64,000 bases of DNA from Lachnospiraceae bacterium (GCA_017463255.1 JAFTPP010000003.1:1-64000), one strand, 5' to 3'. Counted from the first letter of the stretch, positions 24,658-34,151 are shown. Notes: generated by a model from the letters alone, not told the origin. Program-made: numbers and translations.

Positions 24658-25758
24658 TTATAATTGATAATCTATTCTTTCTTCTGTTTCTTTATCAAAT
24701 AAGAACACTTTGTTAGGTTTTAAATCAAATCGAACCTGTTTTGCTCCCACATTCACCATATTATCTGCATCGATAATAGAACGGATGGCAACATTTTCAC
24801 AACACTCATGGGTAGAAACCACACTAATGTCTCTTCCCATCACCTCTACACCTGTTAAGTTACAGCCAAGTACACCTTCATCCTTTAAAATAAAACCTTC
24901 AGGGCGGATGGCAACATATACTTCTTTATTATCCACATTCACGGAATCAAAGATTACATCTTTGCCAATATATAATTTGTTATCCTCAACTTTTCCATGG
25001 AATACATTAATCGGCGGCGTTCCTAAGAATTTGGCAACAAATAAGTTCACAGGCTTATCATATACTTCCTGTGGTTTTCCTATCTGATGTACCACACCAT
25101 CCTTCATAACAACGATTAAATCAGAGATGCTCATGGCTTCTTCCTGATCATGGGTTACAAAGATTGTGGTAATCCCTGTTTCTCTCTGGATACGTCTGAT
25201 TTCTTCCCTTGTCTGAAGTCTTAAACGTGCATCCAAATTAGAAAGGGGCTCATCCAATAATAAAACCTTAGGCATCTTCACCAAAGCTCTTGCAATGGCA
25301 ACACGCTGTTGCTGACCACCGGAAAGTTCATCCGGTTTACGGTCCATTAATTCATCAATCTGGACTAACTTGGCAGCCTCTAATACCTTTTCATTCATCT
25401 GTTCTTTTGATAACTTATCTGCACCCTTTAAGTTTTCAAGGGGAAACATAATATTCTGTCTTACTGTCAAATGAGGATAAAGGGCGTAATTCTGGAATAC
25501 CAGACCCACACCTCGCTTTTCTGCCGGAAGTCCTGTTACATCATCATCTCCAAAGAATATTTTACCGGCAGTAGGTTTTAAAAGACCGCTTAACAGATTA
25601 AGTGTCGTACTCTTACCGCAACCGGAAGGTCCTAACAAGCCAATCAGACTGCCGTCCGGTATTTCAAAGGTAAAATCATTTACTGCAATCACATCACCTT
25701 TTACCTTTTTATTTCTGTTTGGGAATTTTTTTGTCAAATTCTGTAATACTATTTTCAT
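24658..25758 (-). CDS. sugar ABC transporter ATP-binding protein (MsmK/UgpC type)
   Basis: The 366-residue ATPase carries Walker A GLLGPSGCGKSTT (about 40-52), signature LSGGQQQRVAIARAL, Walker B KVLLLDEPLSNLDA and the H-loop VTHDQEEA. A C-terminal OB-type regulatory domain (about 240-366) is typical of carbohydrate importers. Unlike many Firmicutes, where one MsmK serves several importers, here the ATPase is encoded inside the operon. It starts 9 bp after the double-receiver regulator gene. Confidence 0.95.
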   Translation of the reverse strand: MKIVLQNLTKKFPNRNKKVKGDVIAVNDFTFEIPDGSLIGLLGPSGCGKSTTLNLLSGLLKPTAGKIFFGDDDVTGLPAEKRGVGLVFQNYALYPHLTVRQNIMFPLENLKGADKLSKEQMNEKVLEAAKLVQIDELMDRKPDELSGGQQQRVAIARALVKMPKVLLLDEPLSNLDARLRLQTREEIRRIQRETGITTIFVTHDQEEAMSISDLIVVMKDGVVHQIGKPQEVYDKPVNLFVAKFLGTPPINVFHGKVEDNKLYIGKDVIFDSVNVDNKEVYVAIRPEGFILKDEGVLGCNLTGVEVMGRDISVVSTHECCENVAIRSIIDADNMVNVGAKQVRFDLKPNKVFLFDKETEERIDYQL

Positions 25759-25767
25759 TCTCTCACC

Positions 25768-26517
25768 CTATATTGTCCATTTCTTCTTTTCAAAAAAATC
25801 ATCAATCGCCTTAATAATTTGTTCCGGTTCCATACTCTTTAACAGATAACCTTCCGGTTTTAACGCAGTTACCTTCATAACGCTTTCCCTGTCATTCACA
25901 CCGGTTAAGAAAATAACCGGTATATCGGAAAAGTCCGACTCAGCACGAATCATTTCAAGTACTTGTCTGCCGTCACAAATGGGCATCTCATAATCAAGCA
26001 ATATTAAATCCGGTCTGTTCATGGCAAGATATTTAATTGCCATGGCACCTGAATTCGCTAAAATCACCTGATACTTATCCTCAAGCCAGCCTTTTACACT
26101 TCTAAGCATTGCCCCTGAATCGTCCACCACAAGGATTTTTTTCTTAAGATGGCTTTGATCTTCTTTTAAATACTTATCAATGACAGATACTGCATCTTTC
26201 ATGTTAATGGGTCTGTAGAAATTCTTTTTAATTAACTGTCTTGGAACAATATCGCAAACTTCATTAATTTGCTCTTCATCACCAATCGCGAAAATCGGGA
26301 TATTGTCTTCTATCACACGGTCCTTTAAATACACAAGACCTTCTGTCTCCAAATCTTCCACATAGATTAATATGAGTTGTAACTCTTCTTTCACTCTTTC
26401 CATCTCACTGGGACTGTCCCCCGTCTGAATCACCTTATGGTCCAGTTCCTCTAATTGTTGCATCAATGAGTTAACGATAAAACTTTTGGTCTTTGATACC
26501 AACAAAACATTTGCCAT
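25768..26517 (-). CDS. double-receiver response regulator (first receiver degenerate)
   Basis: The 249-residue protein has two CheY-like domains and no output domain. The second (about 126-249) is complete: D132-D133, phospho-acceptor D175 in LILLDYEMP, T205 and K227. The first (1-118) keeps the fold but lacks the acidic pair, has Tyr at the acceptor position (LILIYVED) and RPI instead of KPI, so it is a pseudoreceiver. Start 26517 is preferred because AAGGAG lies 7 nt upstream. No kinase is adjacent. It is the gene just before the sugar importer genes, so it may control uptake or respond to it. Confidence 0.85.
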   Translation of the reverse strand: MANVLLVSKTKSFIVNSLMQQLEELDHKVIQTGDSPSEMERVKEELQLILIYVEDLETEGLVYLKDRVIEDNIPIFAIGDEEQINEVCDIVPRQLIKKNFYRPINMKDAVSVIDKYLKEDQSHLKKKILVVDDSGAMLRSVKGWLEDKYQVILANSGAMAIKYLAMNRPDLILLDYEMPICDGRQVLEMIRAESDFSDIPVIFLTGVNDRESVMKVTALKPEGYLLKSMEPEQIIKAIDDFFEKKKWTI

Positions 26518-26591
26518 TCCATTTCTCCTTATTATACACACTTATCAACAAGCTCTATTATACGCGCTACATCCATTTCCTTCCAGCTTAT

Positions 26592-27893
26592 TTATTGTAA
26601 AAAATATGATAAATCTACCATAATAGCCGGTCTGATGCCAAATCCTTCTAAACCTACCTTTTCTTTAAAAAGATTTTCTTCCCTGTAGCCATTTCCCACA
26701 ACATAACATTCACACGGACTGTTTGCAACAGGTTCCCTTAACCACCAGGTATACTCTTTTACGCCATAATTATCGACATCCAATAAATACCAGTTGCTTT
26801 GGTCCTTCTCTATGGCTTTTTCGGTTGGAATAGCAAGCTTACTGATTCCTGCTTCATCAAACCATTTTAACTCTTCCAGTGAAAGAAGAAATACTCTGTC
26901 CTTAGATTCTGTTTCTAAAAGAGCACCGATTTCTTCTTCTGTAAAATAGTATAAGAATCCCGGTTCATTATGATACCCGTTGGTCTTTTCTGCCATAGCC
27001 GAAGCTCTGGGAGGCTCATCAGAATAGGTTACTACTTCTTTTTCTGAATTTAACCAGGTTCTGATATTGGATTTAGACCAATCATTATTACCATACGCCT
27101 GTATCAGTTCATTTTCATCCGTGTTCTCATCAACCTTTAAAAACCAACCAAAGCCACCACTCTCTGCAACGTCAAAAGCCTTCATGGTAAGGATTTTGCT
27201 TGAAATAAGGACTGCACTTCCATCCTCATTCATTTTTAAGACTCTCCACTCTATTGGTTCATCATTATATGTACCAAATGTGAGGGTATCACCCACTTCT
27301 ATTATTGTCTGTTCTTTGTCGTCATCAGCCTTCCCTGTCTGAACCTTGTCAAAGTCAGTCTTTCCGGAATTCTCTTCTGTAAGTGACATACCAATCAAAA
27401 TCCCTATTCCCATTAGAACCGGAATTGCTATGAGCAATGCTACGAAATGCCATGACTTTTTCTTTTTTGTAACTGTCTTTTCATTACGTGGCGCTGTCAG
27501 ATTCTCTAAGGCATCTATTAACTGTGCGTAATCCATACCGTGCTTAACATTTACCCATTGATGTGTCATTAGGAAGTATTCCATGGACTTTGACATCTCT
27601 ACCTCCTCCAGTTTACACACCAGAATGGGAATATTTTTACTGACTGCTCTTTCAATCTCCCGTAAAACATGGGGCGAATGATTGGCATTTTTAGTCAAAA
27701 ATAAAATAACCGCTTGTGAATGATCTATTCCGTTTACAATTTCTTCTGCATATTCCTTACCCATCTGAATATCTCTTGGGGCAATAAAGCACTTCTTACC
27801 GTTTGCTTCCAAAACCTCACATGCCTTAAATGCTTCCCCTGAATCCTTGGATGAATAGGAAATAAAAATATGTTTCTCCAAAGCTTTCTCCAT
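26592..27893 (-). CDS. TIR-domain protein with transmembrane helix and DUF6273-like domain
   Basis: Residues 1-135 form a TIR domain starting HIFISYSSKDSGEAFKACEV, with E79 in SPHVLREIERA at the place of the catalytic Glu of NAD-cleaving TIR proteins. A basic stretch and one helix (about 148-170) follow. The C-terminal part (about 195-433) resembles DUF6273: LTFGTYNDEPIEWRVL, TWLNSEK, WWLREP and GFGIRPAIMVDLS. The topology suggests a cytosolic TIR and an outside sensor domain. It lies 74 bp before the double-receiver gene on the same strand. A role in defence or in envelope signalling are both possible. The ribosome site is weak. Confidence 0.85.
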   Translation of the reverse strand: MEKALEKHIFISYSSKDSGEAFKACEVLEANGKKCFIAPRDIQMGKEYAEEIVNGIDHSQAVILFLTKNANHSPHVLREIERAVSKNIPILVCKLEEVEMSKSMEYFLMTHQWVNVKHGMDYAQLIDALENLTAPRNEKTVTKKKKSWHFVALLIAIPVLMGIGILIGMSLTEENSGKTDFDKVQTGKADDDKEQTIIEVGDTLTFGTYNDEPIEWRVLKMNEDGSAVLISSKILTMKAFDVAESGGFGWFLKVDENTDENELIQAYGNNDWSKSNIRTWLNSEKEVVTYSDEPPRASAMAEKTNGYHNEPGFLYYFTEEEIGALLETESKDRVFLLSLEELKWFDEAGISKLAIPTEKAIEKDQSNWYLLDVDNYGVKEYTWWLREPVANSPCECYVVGNGYREENLFKEKVGLEGFGIRPAIMVDLSYFLQ

Positions 27894-27923
27894 TCTTCAC
27901 TGTTTACCGGTTTAAAATAAACA

Positions 27924-27967
27924 AGCCTTGCAAAGATTCCTGTGTACATACAGGACCCTGCAAGGCT
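27924..27967 (-). terminator. intrinsic terminator of the ABC exporter operon
   Basis: A long stem AGCCTTGCA...TTGCAAGGCT with an inner stem TCCTGT/ACAGGA is followed on the minus strand by TGTTTATTTT. It separates the exporter genes from the TIR gene. Confidence 0.75.
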
Positions 27968-28004
27968 CATTATATCATACTTTTTAAAACATAACAGACT
28001 TTTC

Positions 28005-28769
28005 TTACCAACCCAATTCCATAAGCCAGTTATTTAACATTCTCTCTCTGTCTTTTTCTGTCACATTCTCATGTTTTGGACTTTTATACTCCCCTTTTAT
28101 ATTTCCATCCACAATATACAACACGCGAGAACACTTTGCTGCCACCTTGGCATCATGCGTTACCATCATAATGGTAGTACCATCCTCGTTTAATTTAACA
28201 AGCTCTGCCATTACTTCATTGGATGCAGTTCTGTTTAACGCTCCGGTAGGCTCATCCGCAAATAAAACCTTGGGATTGTTAATCATACTTCTACAGATGC
28301 ACGCACGTTGAAGCTGACCTCCGGAAACCTCATTAATATCATTATCCGCTACTTCAATGATTCCCAATTTACGCATCAGTTCTTCGCCACGCTTGCTTTT
28401 CTCTTTTTTTGATTCCTTACTTTTTTTACTTTCCATGGAAGGAAGAACAATATTATCTAAAATAGTTAAGTTCTTCATCATATACATCTGCTGAAAAATG
28501 AACCCCATCTCATCCAGTCTAAGATTGGATAATTCACTTTCACTAAGCTTGGTAATATCCTTACCTTCGAATAAAACCGTACCGCCTGTAATGCCATCCA
28601 TACCGGAAATAGCATAAAGAAGTGTGGATTTTCCGGAACCGGAGGGTCCCATGATTGCTACCATTTCTCCTTCATCTACCGTAAAATTTACATTTTTTAA
28701 CACATTGTTCTGTCTTTTATTTATTACATAAGTCTTGCAAAGATCTTTTACCTCTAATATAGCAGACAT
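28005..28769 (-). CDS. ABC exporter ATP-binding protein (LolD/MacB type)
   Basis: The 254-residue ATPase has Walker A IMGPSGSGKSTLLYAI, signature VSGGQLQRACI, Walker B VLFADEPTGAL and H-loop VTHDAKVA. This pattern is typical of the MacB/LolD/BceA group that energises mechanotransmission with FtsX-type permeases. It starts at 28769 after GGAGGAG; a codon seven positions earlier would overlap the permease stop. With the permease and the two-component genes upstream it forms a peptide-sensing or exporting module. Confidence 0.92.
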   Translation of the reverse strand: MSAILEVKDLCKTYVINKRQNNVLKNVNFTVDEGEMVAIMGPSGSGKSTLLYAISGMDGITGGTVLFEGKDITKLSESELSNLRLDEMGFIFQQMYMMKNLTILDNIVLPSMESKKSKESKKEKSKRGEELMRKLGIIEVADNDINEVSGGQLQRACICRSMINNPKVLFADEPTGALNRTASNEVMAELVKLNEDGTTIMMVTHDAKVAAKCSRVLYIVDGNIKGEYKSPKHENVTEKDRERMLNNWLMELGW

Positions 28770-28789
28770 TCTAATCTCCTCCGTTTCCA

Positions 28790-31156
28790 TTATTCGATAT
28801 TTGCAGTATCACTGCTCTTAATTGTTTTTGTGTAAAGTGCTGTAATCCACGCTACCAATAGGGTTACCGCTAAAATAATACCGGGATACAAGATAAATAT
28901 CTGTAACGGCTCAATATTGTAATTAATATCTGTAGCACCCATCATTCCAAAAATCGGTGAAATACATAAATCCGTCAATGGAATGGATAAAGCTGCTGCC
29001 AGTATAACTGCTATAACCGCCACAAGACCGAAACGATACACATGCCACTTCATAATGACACTACTCTTAAAACCGATTGCTTTTAAAATTGCAATCTGAC
29101 TCTTTTCATCTGCAATAAAACTTCTTTCCATAAGGATTGTAACTAAAATTACTACCGCCAAGGTAATTCCAAGGAGCATAAACTGTACTGCTTCCATGGT
29201 ATCTGCCACTCCCACACAATCCATACAATATTCCGTAGCATTCATTACCTTGTCATTATTATAAAGTTCTTTGATTCTTTCCTTACGGGACTCAATTTCT
29301 TCTTCGGACGGAGAATCCGTAAAATTAATTTGATAATGCATGGCACTGGATATATATTGAAAATCTGTTGGTGCATCTTCATGTAGCCTTACTACTTCAC
29401 CCAGCAAATTCATTGTCTGGAAATATGCAGTTACCACACACTCTAAATCTTCTTGTCCGTAATGAATGATAACAGTGTCGCCAATCTTAGCTCCCGTCAT
29501 TTCCGAAATTATGGGAGTAATGGCAATTTCATGTTTATTTTGGGGAATCAAACCTTCTGTATATTTATAGTCTGTACTCTTGGTTCCCACTCCCTGCTGA
29601 CAGGATAAGGCATAATCCTTTCCTTCCACGGTAATGTGATATTTGTACTGAAGCTCAATACAAAGCTTAGAAGGCATTCCCTGTTCTGTAAGCTCCTTTG
29701 CCATGTCATCCAATTTTTCCTGCATTCCCTCTTTGGTACCGGTGTGCATATACTTCATGACCTCATCAGCATCCGAAATATACAAATCACTCTTTGTTCC
29801 AAACGTATGTATCAGGTTGGGGCTTTTCATGGTTGCCGTAGTATTTACCAGTATCAATACAAACAATGTGCAGATACTAAAAGAAAGAACAATGGATAAA
29901 AACCGCTTTGGACTGCTTACAATATCATTCCCTGCCATAAAAAAAGCATTCCCCATGGGACATTTATGTACGGAGAGCTTGGCTTTTTTCTTATATCTTT
30001 CTCCTGTCTGACCGGAACGTATGGCATCAATTGGAGATAATTTTTTTACTCTGCCGGTGCACAGGTATGCAAACAGCACAATGACCAAAACCACCACTAC
30101 GGCACCTAAAACATTGTAAAAAATCATATTATCATTTCCGAGTACCATATTTTCGCTCACAGATTTAAGAAGCAGTCTTCCAAAAGGAATGCCGGCTATA
30201 AAGCCTACTCCCGCTCCTATTAAGGCTAACATTAAATATTTTACAATATACAGATTTCTTATTTTGCCGTTGGAAAGACCAATGCCTTTCATCACTCCGA
30301 TTTCCCTGAACTCTTCCATAATAGTGAAAGAGATGGAAAATTTTAAAACAACAAAAGAAACAATAATCAGGCAGATACTTAATATCAACATAATAAATGC
30401 CACAATCATTTCCATAACGTAACACATGACTATGGTAGATCTTGCACCGGAAAACATAACGCCCGGTACATTGCTGATAACAGATGACATCCCGCCCGGA
30501 TCAGCAGTATTAATATAGCAGATTTCTCCTCTGTAATGATTATATATTGTTTCATTATCAAGCAGCTTCTGCATATCGTTTCCATTCATAAGGAATCTGG
30601 TGTTTCCCATAAAGTCAGAGCCAAGTAACGCATCCTTTGCTTTGCCATCGATTATAAAAGATAATTCTACACCACTATGCTCAATTCGGATTTCATCTCC
30701 TACTTTGAGATTGTTCTCTTCCAAAAATTTACCTGCAATATAAATATGCCCTTCCGTTACAGTGGTTAAGGGTTGATTCTCTTTATTAAAAAAGGTAAGC
30801 TTGGAATCCTCTAATGACTGAAAAATCGGGGAATTCTTGGATTCTAATTTATCTCCGTCTTCCCCCTTAATATTATTACTTTCTCCAAAAACTACTTCTT
30901 CAACAAAATATTCATCCACCAAAGACTCTGCTTTTAATATGTCATCCAAGGAACGGGTATTTCCGTCATTCGTGGTGATAATGATGTAATCTCCAACTCC
31001 TGCTTTATCCAGGTAATAATCCGTACCATTCATAACCGTTACCACGTTATTAATACCGCTTGATACAAACATGGTAGCTAAGACAATGAACAAAAAAAGT
31101 ATAATATTCATCGTCTTTTTTCTTTTTAAGTCCTTTTTTAAGATTCTAAACAGCAT
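28790..31156 (-). CDS. FtsX-like ABC permease
   Basis: This 788-residue protein has an N-terminal helix (about 14-36), a large extracytoplasmic domain (about 40-230), three helices (about 240-370), a fifth helix near 415, a second outside domain and three C-terminal helices. It is thus a tandem of two FtsX/MacB-PCD units. Motifs include FREIGVMKGIGLSNGKIRN and KSQIAILKAIGFKSSVIMKW, the conserved loops before the paired helices. It acts with the ATPase encoded 20 bp downstream, probably handling a peptide or lipoprotein. AAAGGAG precedes the ATG. Confidence 0.9.
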   Translation of the reverse strand: MLFRILKKDLKRKKTMNIILFLFIVLATMFVSSGINNVVTVMNGTDYYLDKAGVGDYIIITTNDGNTRSLDDILKAESLVDEYFVEEVVFGESNNIKGEDGDKLESKNSPIFQSLEDSKLTFFNKENQPLTTVTEGHIYIAGKFLEENNLKVGDEIRIEHSGVELSFIIDGKAKDALLGSDFMGNTRFLMNGNDMQKLLDNETIYNHYRGEICYINTADPGGMSSVISNVPGVMFSGARSTIVMCYVMEMIVAFIMLILSICLIIVSFVVLKFSISFTIMEEFREIGVMKGIGLSNGKIRNLYIVKYLMLALIGAGVGFIAGIPFGRLLLKSVSENMVLGNDNMIFYNVLGAVVVVLVIVLFAYLCTGRVKKLSPIDAIRSGQTGERYKKKAKLSVHKCPMGNAFFMAGNDIVSSPKRFLSIVLSFSICTLFVLILVNTTATMKSPNLIHTFGTKSDLYISDADEVMKYMHTGTKEGMQEKLDDMAKELTEQGMPSKLCIELQYKYHITVEGKDYALSCQQGVGTKSTDYKYTEGLIPQNKHEIAITPIISEMTGAKIGDTVIIHYGQEDLECVVTAYFQTMNLLGEVVRLHEDAPTDFQYISSAMHYQINFTDSPSEEEIESRKERIKELYNNDKVMNATEYCMDCVGVADTMEAVQFMLLGITLAVVILVTILMERSFIADEKSQIAILKAIGFKSSVIMKWHVYRFGLVAVIAVILAAALSIPLTDLCISPIFGMMGATDINYNIEPLQIFILYPGIILAVTLLVAWITALYTKTIKSSDTANIE

Positions 31157-31217
31157 TTACTTGCTCCTTTCTCCATATCTTTAAACTCATCTTAATGGAG
31201 AAATTATTAAATAATCA

Positions 31218-32441
31218 TTAAATGGCTTTTCGAATCACAACTGTTACGATAAAGCTACCATTTTGAACACGTCCGAAAACTTCACCATCCATTTTTCTCA
31301 TAAGACTCTTACATATGTACAGACCTAACCCGTTTCCTTTGATACCATGGCTATTGCTGCCTCTATAAAAGGAATCAAAAATGTTAGGAAATTCTTCTTC
31401 TTTTAAACTGCAACCGGAATTTTCCACATGAATCAGCTTGCAATCTTCCTCATCTTCACCGTAAATACGGATACTCTTTCCGTCTCCGTACTTAATGGCA
31501 TTTTCCATAATATTCTGCAGCACTTCAATAAGACGGTTTTTATCTCCCTTTAACAGGCAATCATTCATTGTCTCCACGCTAAAATCAGTATGTATCACCG
31601 CCAATTTATCCCTGTAATATACCTCTACCGGTTTTATGATTTCCCATAAATAAAACTCATTTTGTACCACTGTAAGATTTAAGAACTCTTCTCTTGACGC
31701 AGTAACAATTTCATTCACATACCTCTTGATTTCCTGTGTATTTCTTTTAATTCCCTGTATTGCTTCTTCTTTTTTATCCTCTGTATCATAGAGATTATCG
31801 GAAAGTGCCTTAGCATAAAGCTCTATGGAAGAAAGCGGCGTCTTAATATCATGGGACAAAGAAAGAATTAAAGTCTTTTTATCCTTCTGAAATTCCAGTT
31901 CTTTTTCCTTATTTTCCTCTAACTTTTCCCTGAGCATATCCATTCCCCAAAGGAAACGGCCAAAGACCTTGCTTTTTTCTTCCTGAATCGGAACAGACAA
32001 ATTTCCTTTTGCCAGTTCATAGGAAAGATGGGTCATGGAGTGAAAAGGTTTTATTACTTTTTGGTTTACATAACAAAGAACAATACATGTCAGTATGAGC
32101 ATCACAAGCAAAGCCATATCAAAATAGAACAGGCCATGAAGATTGCTTTTGGCATCATATTCTATCCGATAAAGCTTACCGTTTACTTCTTCTACTGCAT
32201 AATCGTTGTTACAAATCTCTTCCGGTTGATACTCAGTAACCGATAACAGGGTATCATATTTATTTAAGTCAATCTCCTTAGGAAGCATTTCCTGCAATTC
32301 CTGTTTCACACGCTTTACTTCTACACGGTATAGACGTGCTTCATTGCTTTTGTTTTCATATAGGAAGAAAACATTACAAATCAAAATTATGATAATTTCT
32401 ATGATAATAATGAGGCATGCAAAGCCTTTAAATCTACTCAA
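31218..32441 (-). CDS. sensor histidine kinase
   Basis: The 407-residue membrane kinase has helices at about 8-28 and 105-125 flanking a 75-residue outside loop, then HAMP-like sequence. The H-box SLSHDIKTPLSSIELYAKAL has H197, and the ATPase domain has motifs NIMENAIKYGDG and GNGLGLYICKSL. It starts with TTG at 32441, 8 nt inside the end of the response regulator gene, so translation is coupled. It most likely senses a compound handled by the adjacent ABC exporter. Confidence 0.9.
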   Translation of the reverse strand: MSRFKGFACLIIIIEIIIILICNVFFLYENKSNEARLYRVEVKRVKQELQEMLPKEIDLNKYDTLLSVTEYQPEEICNNDYAVEEVNGKLYRIEYDAKSNLHGLFYFDMALLVMLILTCIVLCYVNQKVIKPFHSMTHLSYELAKGNLSVPIQEEKSKVFGRFLWGMDMLREKLEENKEKELEFQKDKKTLILSLSHDIKTPLSSIELYAKALSDNLYDTEDKKEEAIQGIKRNTQEIKRYVNEIVTASREEFLNLTVVQNEFYLWEIIKPVEVYYRDKLAVIHTDFSVETMNDCLLKGDKNRLIEVLQNIMENAIKYGDGKSIRIYGEDEEDCKLIHVENSGCSLKEEEFPNIFDSFYRGSNSHGIKGNGLGLYICKSLMRKMDGEVFGRVQNGSFIVTVVIRKAI

Positions 32442-33096
32442 ATCTGTATCCTACTCCCCACTCAGTAATAATGTGTTTTGGTTGCTTGGGATTTACTTCC
32501 ACTTTTTCCCGAAGCCACTTAATATGTACTGTCAATGTCTGTAATTCTGAATCACTGTCACTTCCCCAAATACTATTAAAAAGATATTCTTTTTTTAAGG
32601 TGACATTTTTGTTCTCAACCAGTAGTTTTAGAAGTTCAAACTCCTTTTCAGTAACCTCTCTCTTCTGCCCATCTACGAACACAGTCTGGTGCACGGTATT
32701 TAACCGAAGATTTCCCTCCACAATTTCTTCCTGCCCGTATTTTCTTTTAAAAATACCTTTTATTTTGGCAATCAGAATGTCTACATCATAGGGTTTCTCA
32801 ATGTAGTCATCCGCACCAAGATTTAAGCCTTTCAACTTATCCTGCTTCTCCACCCTTGCACTGGCAATCAAAATATGGGTATTGGAAGATTCTCTGATTT
32901 TAGAGCATACTGCAAAGCCGTCCATTCCCGGAAGCATAATATCAAGCACAATTAACTTAGCTCCATATTTTTCCCACAGTGCCAACGCCTTTTCTCCGGT
33001 GTCCGCCACGCTCACAGTATAATTCTCTTTTCTTAAAAAATCACAAAGTAACTGCCCAATTTCTTTATTATCTTCAACAATTAATATGTCTAACAT
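32434..33096 (-). CDS. OmpR/PhoB-family response regulator
   Basis: The 220-residue protein has a receiver domain (1-115; acidic pair E8-D9, acceptor D52 in LIVLDIMLPGMDG, lysine in EKPYD) and a winged-helix DNA-binding domain (about 125-220) ending in HIITEWGVGYRFE, a hallmark of the family. It is the first gene of the two-component and exporter operon, which it probably autoregulates. A TTGAAG-17-TATAAT promoter lies just upstream. Confidence 0.95.
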   Translation of the reverse strand: MLDILIVEDNKEIGQLLCDFLRKENYTVSVADTGEKALALWEKYGAKLIVLDIMLPGMDGFAVCSKIRESSNTHILIASARVEKQDKLKGLNLGADDYIEKPYDVDILIAKIKGIFKRKYGQEEIVEGNLRLNTVHQTVFVDGQKREVTEKEFELLKLLVENKNVTLKKEYLFNSIWGSDSDSELQTLTVHIKWLREKVEVNPKQPKHIITEWGVGYRFE

Positions 33097-33137
33097 AGTT
33101 CACCTCAACGATTTTGATGTTATCTTGTACTTTTATT

Positions 33138-33166
33138 ATTATATTTTAATATAAGGAAGCCTTCAA
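33138..33166 (-). promoter_or_regulatory. promoter of the two-component/ABC exporter operon
   Basis: On the minus strand TTGAAG (33161-33166) and TATAAT (33138-33143) are spaced by 17 bp and lie about 42 bp before the response regulator start codon. Confidence 0.7.
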
Positions 33167-33252
33167 TATTTTTACGAAGATAATATTTTTACTTGAACCT
33201 TGTTTCTCATTATGTTTTAATACTTTTATATTTATATGAAAGGAGTAATTGA

Positions 33253-34029
33253 ATGCTTTTTGAACGCATCAAAAAAGAATATGATGACTTGTCTTGCCAT
33301 ATCAATACAATTCAGCAGGAGCTACAAACTTTTCCGCCGGGCAAATTAATCTGTTGTCATCAGGCAAATACTTCAAAATGGTATTATAGCGATGGTCACC
33401 ACAAAACTTACATCCCAAAATCCAATCGTCCTTTTGCAGAACAACTGGCAAGAAAAAAATACTTATCTAAATTGCTGAAGGATTTAAAAACAGAACAAAC
33501 AGCATTGGCATTTTATCTGCGACATCATTCTCCTACGTCCCATTCAGAACAATTTCTCACAGAACCTTCAGAATATCAAAAATTATTACTTCCCAGCTTT
33601 AAGCCTCTATCACAAGAATTAGCCACTTGGATGAATTCCTCCTATGAAAAGAATCCTGCTCATCCGGAAAATCTTATTTTTAAAGGCATCGGTAATACCT
33701 ATCTTCGCTCTAAATCAGAAGTATTGATTGATATGTTATTACGCACTTACAATATCCCTTTCCGATATGAATCTGCACTCCAATTAGGAAACACAATTAT
33801 TTATCCCGACTTTACAATCCGCCATCCACACACCGGATCCCTCTTTTATTGGGAACACTTTGGTATGATGGATATTCCGTCCTATATTTCAAACGCCACT
33901 GCAAAAATCAATCTTTATGCCACTCACGGAATCACTCCCGGAATTCAACTAATTACAACTTATGAAACAAAAGAACATCCCCTAAATCCTGAAATCATTA
34001 AAAACTATATTGAATTGCATTTTCTATAA
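33253..34029 (+). CDS. PD-(D/E)XK-like nuclease-fold protein of unknown function
   Basis: The 258-residue protein has an N-terminal coiled region (1-95) and a C-terminal part with the core pattern of restriction-type nucleases: E156 (RSKSEVLIDMLL), D186 (IIYPDFTIR) and E201 (FYWEHFGMMD). The usual Lys of E-x-K is not seen; His202 or Phe203 occupies that stretch. Related proteins of unknown role are familiar from Lachnospiraceae-type genomes, from memory only. It stands alone, divergent from a two-component operon, with GAAAGGAG before the ATG. A weak promoter TTGAAC-17-TTTAAT precedes it. Confidence 0.65.
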   Translation: MLFERIKKEYDDLSCHINTIQQELQTFPPGKLICCHQANTSKWYYSDGHHKTYIPKSNRPFAEQLARKKYLSKLLKDLKTEQTALAFYLRHHSPTSHSEQFLTEPSEYQKLLLPSFKPLSQELATWMNSSYEKNPAHPENLIFKGIGNTYLRSKSEVLIDMLLRTYNIPFRYESALQLGNTIIYPDFTIRHPHTGSLFYWEHFGMMDIPSYISNATAKINLYATHGITPGIQLITTYETKEHPLNPEIIKNYIELHFL

Positions 34030-34151
34030 TTGATTCTCGATAATAAATTCTCAATAATAAATTCTCTCAAAATTAAACTTTGTCAATCAAATATTAGCTT
34101 ATATTTGCCTTGCTCGGTCCATGCATATTTTTCTCTTATCCGGATCCACTT

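Noticed and set aside
27969-27974. TATAAT on the minus strand before the TIR gene
   Set aside because: Transcription from it would begin inside the exporter terminator hairpin and the -35 region is poor, so it was not called as the TIR promoter.
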